Shown: positions 20,260 to 29,973, numbered from the stretch's first letter. The stretch: 64,000 bases of DNA from Thalassobaculum fulvum (GCF_014652915.1 NZ_BMZS01000010.1:270438-334437), one strand, 5' to 3'. The notes: generated by a model from the letters alone, not told the origin. Program-made: numbers and translations.

Positions 20260-20576
20260 TGGCCGCGCGCGTCAAGAAGGGCGACCGTGTGGTGGTGACC
20301 ACCGGCCGCGACAAGGGCAAGTCCGGCGAGGTGCTGGGCGTTCTGCCGAAGGAGGGCCGCGTGCTGGTCCAGGGCGTGAACCTGGTGAAGCGCCATACCC
20401 GGCCGTCGCAGACCCAGCAGGGGGGCATCATCGAGCGCGAAGCGCCGCTCGACCTGTCCAACGTCATGCTCGCGGACCCGAAGACGGGCGAGCCCACCCG
20501 CGTCGGCTTCAAGGTGCTGGACGACGGCCGCAAAGTGCGCGTCGCCAAGCGTTCCGGCGAAGTCATTGACGCCTGA
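20259..20576 (+). CDS. rplX: 50S ribosomal protein L24
   Basis: L24 is a KOW-fold assembly initiator of the 50S subunit. The 105 residues contain [21 protein letters not shown] (the KOW motif) and [20 protein letters not shown]. The start overlaps the rplN stop by one base. Confidence 0.97.
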   Translation: MAARVKKGDRVVVTTGRDKGKSGEVLGVLPKEGRVLVQGVNLVKRHTRPSQTQQGGIIEREAPLDLSNVMLADPKTGEPTRVGFKVLDDGRKVRVAKRSGEVIDA

Positions 20577-20598
20577 GCCGAGAGACGGAGAACGGACC

Positions 20599-21138
20599 AT
20601 GGCTCGGTTGCGAGAGATTTACGACACGAAGATCCGGCCGGAACTGATGTCCCAGTTCGGATATTCGAATCTTTTCGAGGTTCCGCGCCTCGACAAGATC
20701 GTCATCAACATGGGCGTCGGCGAGGCGGTGCAGGATTCCAAGCGGATCAATGCCGCCGTCGAGGAGCTGACCCGGATTTCCGGCCAGAAGCCGGTGGTCA
20801 CCCGCGCCAAGAAGTCGATCGCCGGCTTCAAGCTGCGCGAAGGCATGCCGATCGGCGTGAAGGTGACCCTGCGTCGGGACCGGATGTTCGAGTTCCTGGA
20901 TCGCCTGGTGAACATCGCCCTGCCGCGGGTGCGTGACTTCCGCGGCCTGAACCCGAAGAGCTTCGACGGCCGCGGGAACTACGCGATGGGCGTCAAGGAG
21001 CAGATCGTGTTCCCGGAAATCGACTACGACAAGGTCGATACAATCCGGGGCATGGACATCATCGTGGTCACCACGGCGAAGACGGACGACGAGGCGCGCG
21101 AGCTGCTCAAGCGCTTCCAGTTCCCGTTCGTCAACTGA
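20599..21138 (+). CDS. rplE: 50S ribosomal protein L5
   Basis: L5 binds 5S rRNA and contacts P-site tRNA. ATG 20599 gives [30 protein letters not shown] and 179 residues, the family length; the earlier in-frame start at 20566 would overlap rplX and add 11 unrelated residues. GGAG in GACGGAGAACGG lies 8 nt upstream. [26 protein letters not shown] is diagnostic. Confidence 0.97.
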   Translation: MARLREIYDTKIRPELMSQFGYSNLFEVPRLDKIVINMGVGEAVQDSKRINAAVEELTRISGQKPVVTRAKKSIAGFKLREGMPIGVKVTLRRDRMFEFLDRLVNIALPRVRDFRGLNPKSFDGRGNYAMGVKEQIVFPEIDYDKVDTIRGMDIIVVTTAKTDDEARELLKRFQFPFVN

Positions 21139-21155
21139 CGGGACCGGAGGACGGA

Positions 21156-21461
21156 ATGGCGAAGAAGAGCTCGATCGAGAAGAACAACCGCCGGGCCAAG
21201 CTCGCGGCGCAGCAGGCTGCGAAGCGTGAGCGGCTGAAGGCGGTTGCCAAGGACAAGTCGGTCCCGATCGAAGAGCGGTTCCTGGCGACCGTCAAGCTGG
21301 CCAAGCTGCCGCGCAACGGTGCCAAGATCCGCGTCCGCAATCGCTGCGAGCTGACCGGCCGCCCGCGCGGCGTCTATCGCAAGTTCAAGATTTCGCGCAT
21401 CGCGTTGCGCGACCTCGGCTCGACCGGACAGATCCCGGGCGTGGTCAAGTCGAGCTGGTGA
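21156..21461 (+). CDS. rpsN: 30S ribosomal protein S14 (zinc-free form)
   Basis: S14 supports 30S head structure near the A site. This is the long 101-residue zinc-independent type: the CxxC pairs of the short form are absent, while [27 protein letters not shown] is conserved. Located between rplE and rpsH as in the spc cluster. Confidence 0.98.
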   Translation: MAKKSSIEKNNRRAKLAAQQAAKRERLKAVAKDKSVPIEERFLATVKLAKLPRNGAKIRVRNRCELTGRPRGVYRKFKISRIALRDLGSTGQIPGVVKSSW

Positions 21462-21477
21462 GGAAGGAGGACGGTCC

Positions 21478-21876
21478 ATGGCGTTGAGCGATCCTCTCGG
21501 GGACATGCTGACTCGGATCCGCAACGGGCAGAGCGCCCGGAAGCAGGTCGTGATTAGCCCTGCCTCGAAGCTGCGTTCGAATGTGCTCGAGGTCCTGAAG
21601 CGCGAAGGGTTCATTCGCGGCTACTCGACCGGCGAGGTTCGTCCGGGCGTATCCGAGGTGACCATCGAACTGAAGTACCAGGAAGGCGAGCCGGTGATCC
21701 GCGAGATCCGCCGGGTGTCGCGGCCTGGGCGTCGGGTGTATGCGAAGATCAAGGATCTGCCGCGGGTCTACAACGGCCTGGGCATCGCGATCCTGTCGAC
21801 GCCGCGCGGCGTGATGTCGGACAACGAGGCGCGTGCGGCCAATGTCGGCGGCGAAGTCCTCTGCCAGGTATTCTGA
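21478..21876 (+). CDS. rpsH: 30S ribosomal protein S8
   Basis: S8 binds the central 16S domain and in E. coli represses the spc operon. The 132 residues start [21 protein letters not shown] and end with [33 protein letters not shown] lies 8 nt before the ATG. Confidence 0.98.
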   Translation: MALSDPLGDMLTRIRNGQSARKQVVISPASKLRSNVLEVLKREGFIRGYSTGEVRPGVSEVTIELKYQEGEPVIREIRRVSRPGRRVYAKIKDLPRVYNGLGIAILSTPRGVMSDNEARAANVGGEVLCQVF

Positions 21877-21888
21877 TCGGAGGCGACG

Positions 21889-22422
21889 ATGTCGCGGGTA
21901 GGCAAGTATCCTGTCGCGATCCCGGACGGCGTGTCCGTCGAGATCGCGAACGACACGGTGACGGCGAAGGGCAAGCTGGGTCAGCTGTCGGCGCCGATCA
22001 CCTCCGACGTCGAGGTGACGGTCGAGGGCAACCTCGTCACCGTCAAGCCGACGAAGGACTCCAAGAAGGCGCGTGCGCTGTGGGGCACGACCCGGGCCCT
22101 GGTGAACAACCTGGTGACCGGCGTCTCCACGGGCTTCACGGTGAACCTCGAGATCAACGGCGTCGGCTATCGTGCCGCCGTCGAGGGCAAGGACCTGGTG
22201 CTGTCGCTCGGCTTCAGCCACCCGGTTCGCTACCCGATCCCCGAGGGGATCACCATGAAGTGCGAGCGCCCGACGGCGATCGAGATCAGCGGTGCGGACA
22301 AGCAGCGCGTCGGTCAGATCGCCTCGGAGATCCGTGCCTTCCGTCCGCCGGAGCCGTTCAAGGGCAAGGGCGTTAAGTACGCCACCGAGACCATCCTGCG
22401 CAAGGAAGGCAAGAAGAAGTAA
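21889..22422 (+). CDS. rplF: 50S ribosomal protein L6
   Basis: L6 flanks the GTPase-associated centre. The 177 residues start SRVGKYPVAIPDGVSVEI and contain the C-terminal signature EPFKGKGVKYATETILRKEGKKK. Standard length and neighbours (rpsH, rplR). Confidence 0.98.
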   Translation: MSRVGKYPVAIPDGVSVEIANDTVTAKGKLGQLSAPITSDVEVTVEGNLVTVKPTKDSKKARALWGTTRALVNNLVTGVSTGFTVNLEINGVGYRAAVEGKDLVLSLGFSHPVRYPIPEGITMKCERPTAIEISGADKQRVGQIASEIRAFRPPEPFKGKGVKYATETILRKEGKKK

Positions 22423-22434
22423 GGAGTGGGGGAC

Positions 22435-22797
22435 ATGCTCTCCTCGAAAGAACTCTTCAAGCGTCGGCAGATGCGCAACCGCGCGCAGCTGCGTCGCAAG
22501 GCGAACGGCCGGCCGCGTCTGTCGGTGTTCCGATCGTCGAAGCACATCTACGCGCAGGTCATCGACGACGCCGAGGGCCGCACGCTGGTCGCCGCGAGCT
22601 CGCTCGACAAGGACCTGAAGGGCCGGATCAAGACCGGCGCCGACAAGTCGGCGGCGGAGGAGGTCGGCAAGCTGGTCGCCGAGCGCGCCAAGGCGGCGGG
22701 TCTCGACGAGGTCGTGTTCGACCGCGGCGGCTACATCTATCACGGGCGGGTGAAGGCTCTGGCCGACGCCGCGCGTGACGCTGGTTTGAAGTTTTAA
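22435..22797 (+). CDS. rplR: 50S ribosomal protein L18
   Basis: L18 binds 5S rRNA with L5. ATG 22435 gives [33 protein letters not shown] and 120 residues. A GTG at 22426 is in frame but lies within the AAGGAG ribosome site (22421-22426) that serves the ATG, so the ATG is chosen. [19 protein letters not shown] ends the protein in family style. Confidence 0.96.
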   Translation: MLSSKELFKRRQMRNRAQLRRKANGRPRLSVFRSSKHIYAQVIDDAEGRTLVAASSLDKDLKGRIKTGADKSAAEEVGKLVAERAKAAGLDEVVFDRGGYIYHGRVKALADAARDAGLKF

Positions 22798-22808
22798 GGG
22801 GCCGGACG

Positions 22809-23381
22809 ATGGCACGTAACGACAGGCAGGACCGGGGCCGCGATCGCGATCGCGAGGAATCGGAGCTGGTCGAGAAGCTGGTCGGCATCAACCGCGTCGC
22901 CAAGGTGGTGAAGGGCGGGCGCCGGTTCGGCTTTGCGGCGATCGTCGTGGTCGGCGACCAGCGTGGCCGGGTCGGGCATGGCGCCGGCAAGGCGCGCGAG
23001 GTGCCTGAGGCGATCCGCAAGGCGACCGAGGCCGCCAAGCGGTCGATGATCCGCGTGCCGCTGCGCGAGGGCCGCACCCTGCACCACGACATCAACGGTC
23101 GATTCGGTGCCGGTCGGGTGACCCTGCGGGCGGCGCCGGCTGGTACCGGCATCATCGCCGGCGGCCCGATGCGCGCGATCTTCGAGGCGCTCGGCGTGCA
23201 CGACGTCGTCGCCAAGTCGCTCGGCACCTCGAACCCGCACAACATGATCAAGGCGACGTTCGACGCCCTGACCAACGTGCAGTCGCCGCGCGCGATCGCC
23301 AGCAAGCGCGGCAAGAAGGTCGCTGAGATTTTCGGGCGGGCGCCGCAGGGCGATGCCGCCGAGGCGGCGGCGACCGAGTAA
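22809..23381 (+). CDS. rpsE: 30S ribosomal protein S5
   Basis: S5 shapes the decoding region and mRNA entry. The double-stranded-RNA-binding segment [27 protein letters not shown] and [20 protein letters not shown] are present. At 190 residues it carries an N-terminal charged stretch ([18 protein letters not shown]) and an Ala/Glu C-terminal tail, longer than the E. coli 167-residue form and common in alphaproteobacteria. Confidence 0.98.
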   Translation: MARNDRQDRGRDRDREESELVEKLVGINRVAKVVKGGRRFGFAAIVVVGDQRGRVGHGAGKAREVPEAIRKATEAAKRSMIRVPLREGRTLHHDINGRFGAGRVTLRAAPAGTGIIAGGPMRAIFEALGVHDVVAKSLGTSNPHNMIKATFDALTNVQSPRAIASKRGKKVAEIFGRAPQGDAAEAAATE

Positions 23382-23408
23382 GGTCGTCGGGCGGACGGAG
23401 ACGGGACG

Positions 23409-23603
23409 ATGGCTGAGAGCAAGGGCACCGTGACGGTGCAGCAGATCCGCAGCGGCCTGGGCCGCAAGAAGGACCAGCGGGCGACCCTGGTCGGTCTTGG
23501 GCTGGGCAAGCTGAACCGTACCCGTACGCTGGAGGACACGCCGGCGGTGCGGGGCATGATCGACAAGGTGAAGCACCTGGTCCAGGTCGTGGAGCAGGGC
23601 TGA
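23409..23603 (+). CDS. rpmD: 50S ribosomal protein L30
   Basis: A small 64-residue 50S protein. [52 protein letters not shown] matches the family throughout. It sits between rpsE and rplO in the conserved order. Confidence 0.97.
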   Translation: MAESKGTVTVQQIRSGLGRKKDQRATLVGLGLGKLNRTRTLEDTPAVRGMIDKVKHLVQVVEQG

Positions 23604-23658
23604 ACGCCAGGAATGACGCGCGCCGGAACGCCGGCGTGCCAGGCTGAGGACTGAAGCG

Positions 23659-24135
23659 ATGCGACTTAACGAGCTGTCCGACAATCCGGGCGCGACCAGC
23701 CCGCGCAAGCGCGTGGGCCGCGGTACCGGTTCCGGTCTCGGCAAGACCAGCGGCAAGGGCCACAAGGGCCAGAAGGCCCGCCGTGGCGTGGCGATCAACG
23801 GCTTCGAGGGCGGGCAGATGCCGATCTACCGCCGCCTGCCGAAGCGCGGGTTCACCAACCTGTTCCGCAAGCAGTACGGGGTGATCAACCTCGGCCGCCT
23901 GCAGGCCGCCATCGAGGCGGGTAAGGTCGATGCCGGCCAGCCGATCACCGGGGCGGCGCTGGTCGCCGCCGGCGTGGTCAAGGACGCCAAGGACGGCGTC
24001 CGGCTGCTTGCGAAGGGCGACCTGACGTCCAAGGTAGAGATCCATGTGGCCGGCGCCTCCAAGGCGGCGGTCGCGGCGGTCGAGAAGGCGGGCGGCAGTG
24101 TCGTGCTGCCGGCGGGAGCGACGGCCGAGTCCTGA
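23659..24135 (+). CDS. rplO: 50S ribosomal protein L15
   Basis: L15 is a late-assembly 50S protein. The N-terminal arm [40 protein letters not shown] is Gly/Lys-rich as expected, followed by [17 protein letters not shown]. 158 residues. It precedes secY by 52 nt. Confidence 0.98.
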   Translation: MRLNELSDNPGATSPRKRVGRGTGSGLGKTSGKGHKGQKARRGVAINGFEGGQMPIYRRLPKRGFTNLFRKQYGVINLGRLQAAIEAGKVDAGQPITGAALVAAGVVKDAKDGVRLLAKGDLTSKVEIHVAGASKAAVAAVEKAGGSVVLPAGATAES

Positions 24136-24187
24136 TCGGGCGCCCGGATCGTCCGGGCGACCGCGCCACCGGAACTAGGATCAAGCG

Positions 24188-25531
24188 ATGGCCTCCAGTG
24201 CCGAACAGCTCGCCTCGCAGATGAGCCTCGGTGCCTTCGGCAAGGCGACCGAACTCAAGAAGCGCATCTGGTTCACCCTGGCCGCGCTGGTGGTGTACCG
24301 CCTCGGCACCTACATCCCGCTGCCGGGCATCGACCCGGTGGCGCTGCAGGAGATCTTCCGCCAGAACTCCGGCGGGATCATCGGCATGTTCGACATGTTC
24401 TCGGGCGGCGCGCTCGGGCGGATGTCGATCTTCGCGCTGAACATCATGCCGTACATCTCGGCGGCCATCATCATGCAGCTGATGACGGCGGTCAGTCCGA
24501 ACCTGGAGGCCCTCAAGAAGGAGGGCGAGGTCGGGCGCAAGAAGATCAACCAGTACACCCGCTACCTGACGGTGCTGCTGGCCGCGGTCCAGGCCTACGG
24601 CATCGCCACCGGCATGGAGAGCCTGCAGGGCCCGCGCGGGCTGGCGGTCATCGACCCGGGGCTGTTCTTCCGGCTGACCACGGTGATTACCCTGGTCGGC
24701 GGCACCATCTTCCTGATGTGGCTCGGCGAGCAGATTACGGCCCGCGGCGTCGGCAACGGGATTTCGCTGATCATCTTCTCGGGCATCGTCGCCAATCTGC
24801 CCTCGGCGCTTGCCGGCACCCTTGAGCTGGGGCGCACCGGGGCGCTGTCCACGCTGTTCATCCTGCTGCTGCTGGTGATGGCGGTCGGCGTCATCGCGTT
24901 CATCTGCTTCATCGAGCGGTCGCAGCGCCGGATCCTGGTGCAGTATCCCAAGCGCCAGGTGGGGAACCGGATGTTCGGCGGCGAGAGTTCGCACCTGCCG
25001 CTGAAGCTGAACGTGTCGGGGGTGATCCCGCCGATCTTCGCGAGCTCGCTGCTGCTGATGCCGATCACGGTCGCGCAGATGTCGGCCGGCAGTGGGCCGG
25101 AGTGGCTGGGCACCGTCACGGCGCTGCTCGGTCATGGCCAGCCGCTGTACATCGCGCTGTATATCGCGCTGATCGTGTTCTTCGCCTTCTTCTATACGGC
25201 GATCGTGTTCAACCCGCAGGAGACGGCCGAGAACCTGCGCAAGTACGGGGGCTTCGTGCCGGGCATCCGGCCGGGCAAGAACACCGCCGACTACCTTGAC
25301 TTCGTGCTGACCCGACTGACGGTGGTGGGTGCCGCGTATCTGGCCGGGGTGTGCATCCTGCCGGAGATCCTGATCAGCCAGTACTCGGTGCCGTTCTACT
25401 TCGGCGGCACCAGCCTGCTGATCGTGGTCACCGTCACGATGGACACCGTGACCCAGATCCAGTCGCACCTCCTCGCGCATCAGTACGAAGGGCTGATCAA
25501 GAAGTCCAAAATCCGGGGGAGGCGCGGATGA
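24188..25531 (+). CDS. secY: preprotein translocase subunit SecY
   Basis: SecY is the protein-conducting channel of the inner membrane. The 447-residue product shows about ten hydrophobic segments, the plug-region sequence GMFDMFSGGALGRMSIFALNIMPYISAAIIMQL, and the cytoplasmic loop FIERSQRRILVQYPKRQ used by SecA and ribosomes. KYGGFVPGIRPG is conserved. An AACTAGGATCAAGCG segment precedes the ATG. The stop overlaps adk by 4 nt, so translation is likely coupled. Confidence 0.98.
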   Translation: MASSAEQLASQMSLGAFGKATELKKRIWFTLAALVVYRLGTYIPLPGIDPVALQEIFRQNSGGIIGMFDMFSGGALGRMSIFALNIMPYISAAIIMQLMTAVSPNLEALKKEGEVGRKKINQYTRYLTVLLAAVQAYGIATGMESLQGPRGLAVIDPGLFFRLTTVITLVGGTIFLMWLGEQITARGVGNGISLIIFSGIVANLPSALAGTLELGRTGALSTLFILLLLVMAVGVIAFICFIERSQRRILVQYPKRQVGNRMFGGESSHLPLKLNVSGVIPPIFASSLLLMPITVAQMSAGSGPEWLGTVTALLGHGQPLYIALYIALIVFFAFFYTAIVFNPQETAENLRKYGGFVPGIRPGKNTADYLDFVLTRLTVVGAAYLAGVCILPEILISQYSVPFYFGGTSLLIVVTVTMDTVTQIQSHLLAHQYEGLIKKSKIRGRRG

Positions 25532-26088
25532 ACCTGATCCTTCTGGGACCGCCGGGGGCCGGCAAGGGCACGCAGGCGAAGCGGCTCGAGGAGACCTACG
25601 GGATTCGCCAGCTGTCGACCGGCGAGATGCTGCGCGAGGCGGTGTCGTCCGGGTCCGAGCTGGGGCAGCAGGCGAAGCGCATCATGGATGCGGGCGAGTT
25701 GGTGCCCGATTCGGTGATGGTGCAGATGATCTCGGAGCGGGTCGACCAGCCGGACTGCAAGAACGGCTTCATCCTGGACGGTTTTCCGCGGACGGTGGCA
25801 CAGGCCGAGGCGCTCGATGCCATGCTTGCGGACAAGGGCCTGGCGATCGAGCACGTGATCGAGTTCCGGGTCGACGAAGATGCGATGGTGGCGCGGATCC
25901 TGAAGCGCGCCGCCGAGGAAGGGCGCAGCGACGACAACGAGGAGACGCTGCGCAAGCGCATGGATGTATACCGTCGGCAGACGGCGCCGATCATCCCGTA
26001 CTACAGCGGGAAGGGTGCCCTGAAGACGGTCGATGGAATGGCGTCGATGGACGACGTGACTGGCCAGTTGAAGGCCATTCTCGGCTGA
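25528..26088 (+). CDS. adk: adenylate kinase, short LID-less form
   Basis: Catalyses ATP + AMP = 2 ADP. ATG 25528 (overlapping the secY stop) gives NLILLGPPGAGKGTQAKRLEE with the P-loop at residues 7-15. STGEMLR, LDGFPRT and RKRMDVYRRQT are present. At 186 residues it lacks the zinc/LID insertion of the 214-residue E. coli form: the chain runs from ILKRAAEEGRSDDNEET directly on, a known short form in alphaproteobacteria. The position after secY is characteristic. Confidence 0.97.
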   Translation: MNLILLGPPGAGKGTQAKRLEETYGIRQLSTGEMLREAVSSGSELGQQAKRIMDAGELVPDSVMVQMISERVDQPDCKNGFILDGFPRTVAQAEALDAMLADKGLAIEHVIEFRVDEDAMVARILKRAAEEGRSDDNEETLRKRMDVYRRQTAPIIPYYSGKGALKTVDGMASMDDVTGQLKAILG

Positions 26089-26121
26089 GTTCGACGGCGT
26101 CGAAATAGTGTTGCGGTTCGG

Positions 26122-26149
26122 TTGACTTGGGACCGCTCTCGCCTATAAT
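26122..26149 (+). promoter_or_regulatory. near-consensus sigma70 promoter for rpsM-rpsK-rpoA-rplQ
   Basis: TTGACT at 26122-26127 and a perfect TATAAT at 26144-26149 with a 16-nt spacer lie in the 174-nt adk-rpsM gap. The predicted start is near 26156, leaving a leader of about 107 nt before rpsM. It indicates that the alpha-type unit is transcribed separately from the upstream spc cluster. Confidence 0.8.
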
Positions 26150-26262
26150 CCGCGCCCCTGGACAAGCGGGTGTGGAGTGCGGGCTGCTGCGACGGGCTGA
26201 GGCTGGTCGTACGGTCCGCGTTCGGCGTGCGGCGGTTCCGGTAGAGGACGAGGAGAGACGGT

Positions 26263-26631
26263 GTGGCGCGCATTTCTGGCGTGAACATCCCGACGCAAAA
26301 GCGCGTCGTGATCGCATTGACCTACATTCACGGCATCGGCCAGACCACGGCCGCCCGGATCTGCAGCGCCGTCGGTATTCCGGCGGAGCGCCGGGTGCAC
26401 GAGCTGACCGAGGACGAGTTGGCGCGGCTGCGCGAGACCATCGACGCCGACCTGGTGGTCGAGGGTGACCTGCGCCGCCAGACCGCCATGAGCATCAAGC
26501 GGCTGATGGACCTGGGCTGCTACCGCGGCCTGCGCCACCGCAAGGGGCTGCCGGTTCGTGGCCAGCGAACCCACACCAACGCCCGGACCCGCAAGGGCCC
26601 GGCGAAGGCGATCGCCGGCAAGAAGAAGTAA
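26263..26631 (+). CDS. rpsM: 30S ribosomal protein S13
   Basis: S13 contacts P-site tRNA and L5. GTG 26263, preceded by GAGGAGAGACG, gives [25 protein letters not shown] and 122 residues. The C-terminal [32 protein letters not shown] is diagnostic. The GTG start is the only one that gives the family N terminus. Confidence 0.97.
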   Translation: MARISGVNIPTQKRVVIALTYIHGIGQTTAARICSAVGIPAERRVHELTEDELARLRETIDADLVVEGDLRRQTAMSIKRLMDLGCYRGLRHRKGLPVRGQRTHTNARTRKGPAKAIAGKKK

Positions 26632-26728
26632 GCGGCCCCAGGCCGAGCCGGCCCGCCGGGCCGGCGCATCCAGGGAATATCGCCCGCGGCGCGTCACGCC
26701 GCCGGGTGTGTGAAGAGGACCGAAGACC

Positions 26729-27124
26729 ATGGCGAAGCAACCGACCCAGGCCCGCCTGCGCCGTCGCGAGAAGAAGAACATCACGTCGGGCGTCGCCCAC
26801 GTGAATGCGTCTTTCAACAACACCATGATCACCATCACCGACGCGCAGGGCAATGCCATTTCGTGGTCGTCGGCCGGGACCATGGGGTTCAAGGGTTCGC
26901 GCAAGTCGACCCCGTACGCCGCGCAGGTGGCGGCCGAGGACGCCGGGCGCAAGGCCGCGGAGCACGGCATGAAAACCCTCGAGGTCGAGGTGTCGGGCCC
27001 GGGCTCGGGGCGCGAGTCGGCGCTTCGGGCGCTGCAGGCCGTCGGCTTCCATGTCACGGCGATCCGCGACGTCACCCCGATCCCGCACAACGGCTGCCGC
27101 CCGCGCAAGCGTCGCCGGGTCTGA
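26729..27124 (+). CDS. rpsK: 30S ribosomal protein S11
   Basis: S11 lines the 30S platform near the E site. The 131 residues include [46 protein letters not shown] and end [13 protein letters not shown], both conserved. It lies 97 nt after rpsM. No rpsD follows, as is usual in alphaproteobacteria. Confidence 0.98.
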   Translation: MAKQPTQARLRRREKKNITSGVAHVNASFNNTMITITDAQGNAISWSSAGTMGFKGSRKSTPYAAQVAAEDAGRKAAEHGMKTLEVEVSGPGSGRESALRALQAVGFHVTAIRDVTPIPHNGCRPRKRRRV

Positions 27125-27133
27125 CGAAGTCTT

Positions 27134-27153
27134 CCGGGGATCCGGATCCCCGG
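27134..27153 (+). repeat. 20-bp perfect palindrome in the rpsK-rpoA gap
   Basis: CCGGGGATCC followed by GGATCCCCGG is a perfect 10+10 palindrome, 9 nt after the rpsK stop. In RNA it could form a stem only if a few central pairs open. It may be an RNA stability or pausing element; no T tract follows. Confidence 0.6.
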
Positions 27154-27166
27154 ACCCCGTATCCGA

Positions 27167-27198
27167 CCCCGCCGACCGGCCTTCTGGCCGCGGCGGGG
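27167..27198 (+). other. strong hairpin before rpoA
   Basis: CCCCGCCG (27167-27174), a 2-nt bulge, CGGCC, a TTCT loop, GGCCG, and CGGCGGGG (27191-27198) make a 13-bp stem 28 nt before the rpoA start. With no T run it is more likely a processing or expression-tuning element than a terminator. Confidence 0.6.
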
Positions 27199-27226
27199 AT
27201 CGCCGTTCGAGAATGAGGTTCCAGCC

Positions 27227-28243
27227 GTGATTCAGAAAAACTGGCAGGCCCTGATCAAGCCGAGCAAGCTCGACATCCAGCCGGGCTACGACCCGAAGCG
27301 GACGGCGACCGTCGTCGCCGAGCCGCTCGAGCGCGGTTTCGGCCTGACCCTTGGCAACGCGCTGCGCCGTATCCTGCTGTCGTCGCTGCAGGGGGCCGCG
27401 ATCACCGCCATCCAGATCGACGGCGTGCTGCACGAGTTCTCGAGCGTGGCGGGCGTCCGCGAGGACGTGACCGACATCGTTCTGAACATCAAGTCGGTCG
27501 CCATCCGGATGCACGGCGAGGGCCCCAAGAAGATGCGGCTGCGGGCCGAGGGACCGGGCGAGGTGACCGCCGGCATGATCGAGACCGTGTCGGACATCGA
27601 GGTCATGAACCCGAACCACGTGATCTGCACGCTGGACCGGGACGCGACCCTGTCGATGGAACTGACGGTCGAGACCGGCAAGGGCTACGTCCCGGCGAGC
27701 GCCAACCGGCCGGAGGACGCGCCGATCGGCCTGATCCCGGTGGACGCGGTGTTCAGCCCGGTGCGCCAGGTGGCCTACAAGGTCGAGAACACCCGCGTCG
27801 GCCAGGTCACCGACTACGACAAGCTGTCGATGACCGTCGAGACCGACGGCTCGCTGACCCCGGAGGATGCGGTCGCGTACGCCGCGCGCATCCTGCAGGA
27901 CCAGCTGCAGCTGTTCGTGAACTTCGAGGAGCCGACCCAGCGCGCCGAGGCCGAGGAAGCCCACGACCTACCGTTCAACAAGAACCTGCTGCGCAAGGTC
28001 GACGAACTCGAGCTGTCGGTCCGTTCGGCGAACTGCCTGAAGAACGACAACATCGTGTACATCGGCGATCTGGTGCAGAAGACCGAGCCCGAGATGCTGC
28101 GGACCCCGAACTTCGGGCGCAAGAGCCTCAACGAGATCAAGGAGGTTCTGGCCTCGATGGGGCTGTCGCTGGGCATGGAGATTGCGAACTGGCCGCCCGA
28201 GAACATCGAAGAGCTGGCCAAGCGTTTGGAAGAGCCGTACTGA
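27227..28243 (+). CDS. rpoA: DNA-directed RNA polymerase subunit alpha
   Basis: Alpha dimerises to start polymerase assembly; its C-terminal domain binds UP elements and activators. The 338 residues have the N-terminal assembly signature [23 protein letters not shown] (about 31-53), a linker near 235-250, and the C-terminal domain with [19 protein letters not shown] and [24 protein letters not shown] 27227 (GTGATTCAG) serves as the start and matches family [14 protein letters not shown]. Confidence 0.98.
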   Translation: MIQKNWQALIKPSKLDIQPGYDPKRTATVVAEPLERGFGLTLGNALRRILLSSLQGAAITAIQIDGVLHEFSSVAGVREDVTDIVLNIKSVAIRMHGEGPKKMRLRAEGPGEVTAGMIETVSDIEVMNPNHVICTLDRDATLSMELTVETGKGYVPASANRPEDAPIGLIPVDAVFSPVRQVAYKVENTRVGQVTDYDKLSMTVETDGSLTPEDAVAYAARILQDQLQLFVNFEEPTQRAEAEEAHDLPFNKNLLRKVDELELSVRSANCLKNDNIVYIGDLVQKTEPEMLRTPNFGRKSLNEIKEVLASMGLSLGMEIANWPPENIEELAKRLEEPY

Positions 28244-28274
28244 GGCGGCGGCGCGAGACCGAGGAGACTGAGAG

Positions 28275-28715
28275 ATGCGTCACGGCAACAGCGGCCGCAA
28301 GCTGCACCGCACGTCGAGCCACCGCCAGGCCATGTTCAAGAACATGGCGGCGGCCCTGATCAAGCACGAGCAGATCGTCACCACGCTGCCGAAGGCCAAG
28401 GAACTGCGGCCGATCGTGGAGAAGATGATCACCCTGGCGAAGCGGGGCGACCTGCACGCCCGCCGGCTGGCCTATGCCCGGCTGCGCGACGAGGCGATGA
28501 CCAGGAAGCTGTTCGAGGTCCTGGCCGATCGCTACAAGGACCGCCAGGGCGGCTACACCCGGGTGCTGAAGGCCGGGTTCCGCTACGGCGACGCCGCGGC
28601 CATGGCGGTGATCGAGCTGGTCGATCGCGACGAGGATGCGCGCGGCCAGGACTCGGGGCCGACCCAGGCGACCGAGGTCGAGGATGTTTCGGGGGCGATG
28701 CCGGCGGCGATCTGA
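28275..28715 (+). CDS. rplQ: 50S ribosomal protein L17
   Basis: L17 lies near the tunnel exit. [58 protein letters not shown] is diagnostic. The 146-residue form has an acidic C-terminal extension of about 25 residues after the core ([27 protein letters not shown]), as seen in other alphaproteobacteria. Last gene of the unit; a terminator follows. Confidence 0.98.
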   Translation: MRHGNSGRKLHRTSSHRQAMFKNMAAALIKHEQIVTTLPKAKELRPIVEKMITLAKRGDLHARRLAYARLRDEAMTRKLFEVLADRYKDRQGGYTRVLKAGFRYGDAAAMAVIELVDRDEDARGQDSGPTQATEVEDVSGAMPAAI

Positions 28716-28744
28716 CCGCGGCGTGGCTACCGGCGAGAGTACGG

Positions 28745-28769
28745 CGGGCGGCTTTCGGGCCGCCCGTTT
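28745..28769 (+). terminator. terminator after rplQ
   Basis: CGGGCGGC (28745-28752), a TTTCGG loop and GCCGCCCG (28759-28766) form an 8-bp stem followed by TTT, 29 nt after the rplQ stop. Confidence 0.75.
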
Positions 28770-28800
28770 CGCGTTCGGGGACCGTCGGCGGGCAGGTTGT

Positions 28801-28845
28801 GGGCTTGCGGGGCGTGGGCCTGCGGGGCGTGGGCTTGCGGTGCGC
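28801..28845. repeat. three tandem 15-bp repeats
   Basis: GGGCTTGCGGGGCGT, GGGCCTGCGGGGCGT and GGGCTTGCGGTGCGC follow one another with one to three differences. They fill the space between the rplQ terminator and the convergent gene's stop at 28849. A short minisatellite of unknown role. Confidence 0.85.
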
Positions 28846-28848
28846 CGT

Positions 28849-29973
28849 TCAGTCGGTGGCCTCGTCCAGGAAGGCGGCGATCTGGAACAGGCCGGCGTCG
28901 TCCGGGTGTGCGAGCAGCAGCGCCCGCAGGTCGTCGGCGATCACGCCGGCGGCGGCGCTGTCCCCGGCGTGCTGGTGGCTGAGCGCGAGGTTGGCCGCGC
29001 CTTTCGCCTGCGCCAGCCGAATGGCAGGGTCCTGGTCATGGGCGACCGAGAGGCCGGCGAGCTCGTCGTAGATCAGCTGGGCCGCGGCCAGATCGCCGGA
29101 CTGGCAGAGATCGGTAATCAGGTTGAAGGCCGCGTCGGCCAGGCGGCCGGTAGCGCCGCGTCCGCTTTCCGGCAGCCGGGACAGGTCGCCGAGCGCATCG
29201 TAGGCCTCGCGGGCCGCCGCCAGGTGGCCGCGGGTGCCGAGGCCGGTCACCAGGGTGAAGGCGCCTTCGGCGGCGAACTCGGCGATTTCCAGGTGCCCGG
29301 GTGTCCGGTGCACGGCGTCGATCAGCGCGTCGAGCGCCGCGCGGGCTTCGCCCGGCGGGGCGCGGCGGGCGGCATGGGCCAGCCGGTTGAACACGCCGCG
29401 GGCGTGCTGCTGGCGCACCATCAGGGCGGCCGGCTGCTCGGCTTCCAGGCGGGCGAGGTCAGCCAGGGCTCGGCGTGCGTCGAGCGGTCGATCGGCCTCC
29501 AGGGCCAGCGCGACCAGGTTGGCCGCCGCCTTGGCGCGGATCGCGGCCAACTCGGCGTCGTCGCTGTTGGCTTCGCCGAGCAGCGTGACACGGCGATAGA
29601 CGTCGAGCGCGGCGCTCAGCCCGTGGCGTTGCGCCTCGGCCGAGATCAGGTCGACGGAGGCCTCCGCGTAAGCGCGCCGGGGCAGCGGGTTGTCCGGCCG
29701 GGACTCGGCGAGCGTGCCGAGGAAGGCGTGGGCGCGCCGTACCGTCGCGATGTCGTTTCCACTACGGCCGGCCGCTGCCAGCCGCACGGCTCCGCACACC
29801 GCGACGCGGGTCAGTTCGGGCTCGTCCGGGTGCTCCGCGGTGATGGTCCGAAGCGTCTCGAACGCGGCCTGTGCCGTGGCGAGGTCTCCCTCCGGCCCGC
29901 CGTGAGACGCTATGATATGGGCGGCGCGGCGAGCCGCGTCGATCGCATTGTGGTGTCGCCCCGGCATCGTCAC
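28849..29973 (-). CDS. hypothetical TPR-like helical-repeat protein
   Basis: No family is named with confidence. The 374-residue product is Ala/Leu/Arg-rich with repeating pairs of helices about 35-40 residues apart (for instance DLATAQAAFETLRTI, GHLAAAREAYDALGDL, GDLAAAQLIYDELAGL), the pattern of tetratricopeptide-like repeats that bind other proteins. No signal peptide or membrane segment is seen, so a cytoplasmic location is likely. GTG 29973 or ATG 29967 are possible starts. It converges with rplQ and diverges from degP. A longer opposite-strand frame is Gly/Val/Gln-rich and looks like a shadow. Confidence 0.75.
   Translation of the reverse strand: MTMPGRHHNAIDAARRAAHIIASHGGPEGDLATAQAAFETLRTITAEHPDEPELTRVAVCGAVRLAAAGRSGNDIATVRRAHAFLGTLAESRPDNPLPRRAYAEASVDLISAEAQRHGLSAALDVYRRVTLLGEANSDDAELAAIRAKAAANLVALALEADRPLDARRALADLARLEAEQPAALMVRQQHARGVFNRLAHAARRAPPGEARAALDALIDAVHRTPGHLEIAEFAAEGAFTLVTGLGTRGHLAAAREAYDALGDLSRLPESGRGATGRLADAAFNLITDLCQSGDLAAAQLIYDELAGLSVAHDQDPAIRLAQAKGAANLALSHQHAGDSAAAGVIADDLRALLLAHPDDAGLFQIAAFLDEATD

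Noticed and set aside
27227..28243. A possible rpsD remnant between rpsK and rpoA
   Set aside because: The 102-nt gap has only palindromes; no S4-like residues are found in any frame.
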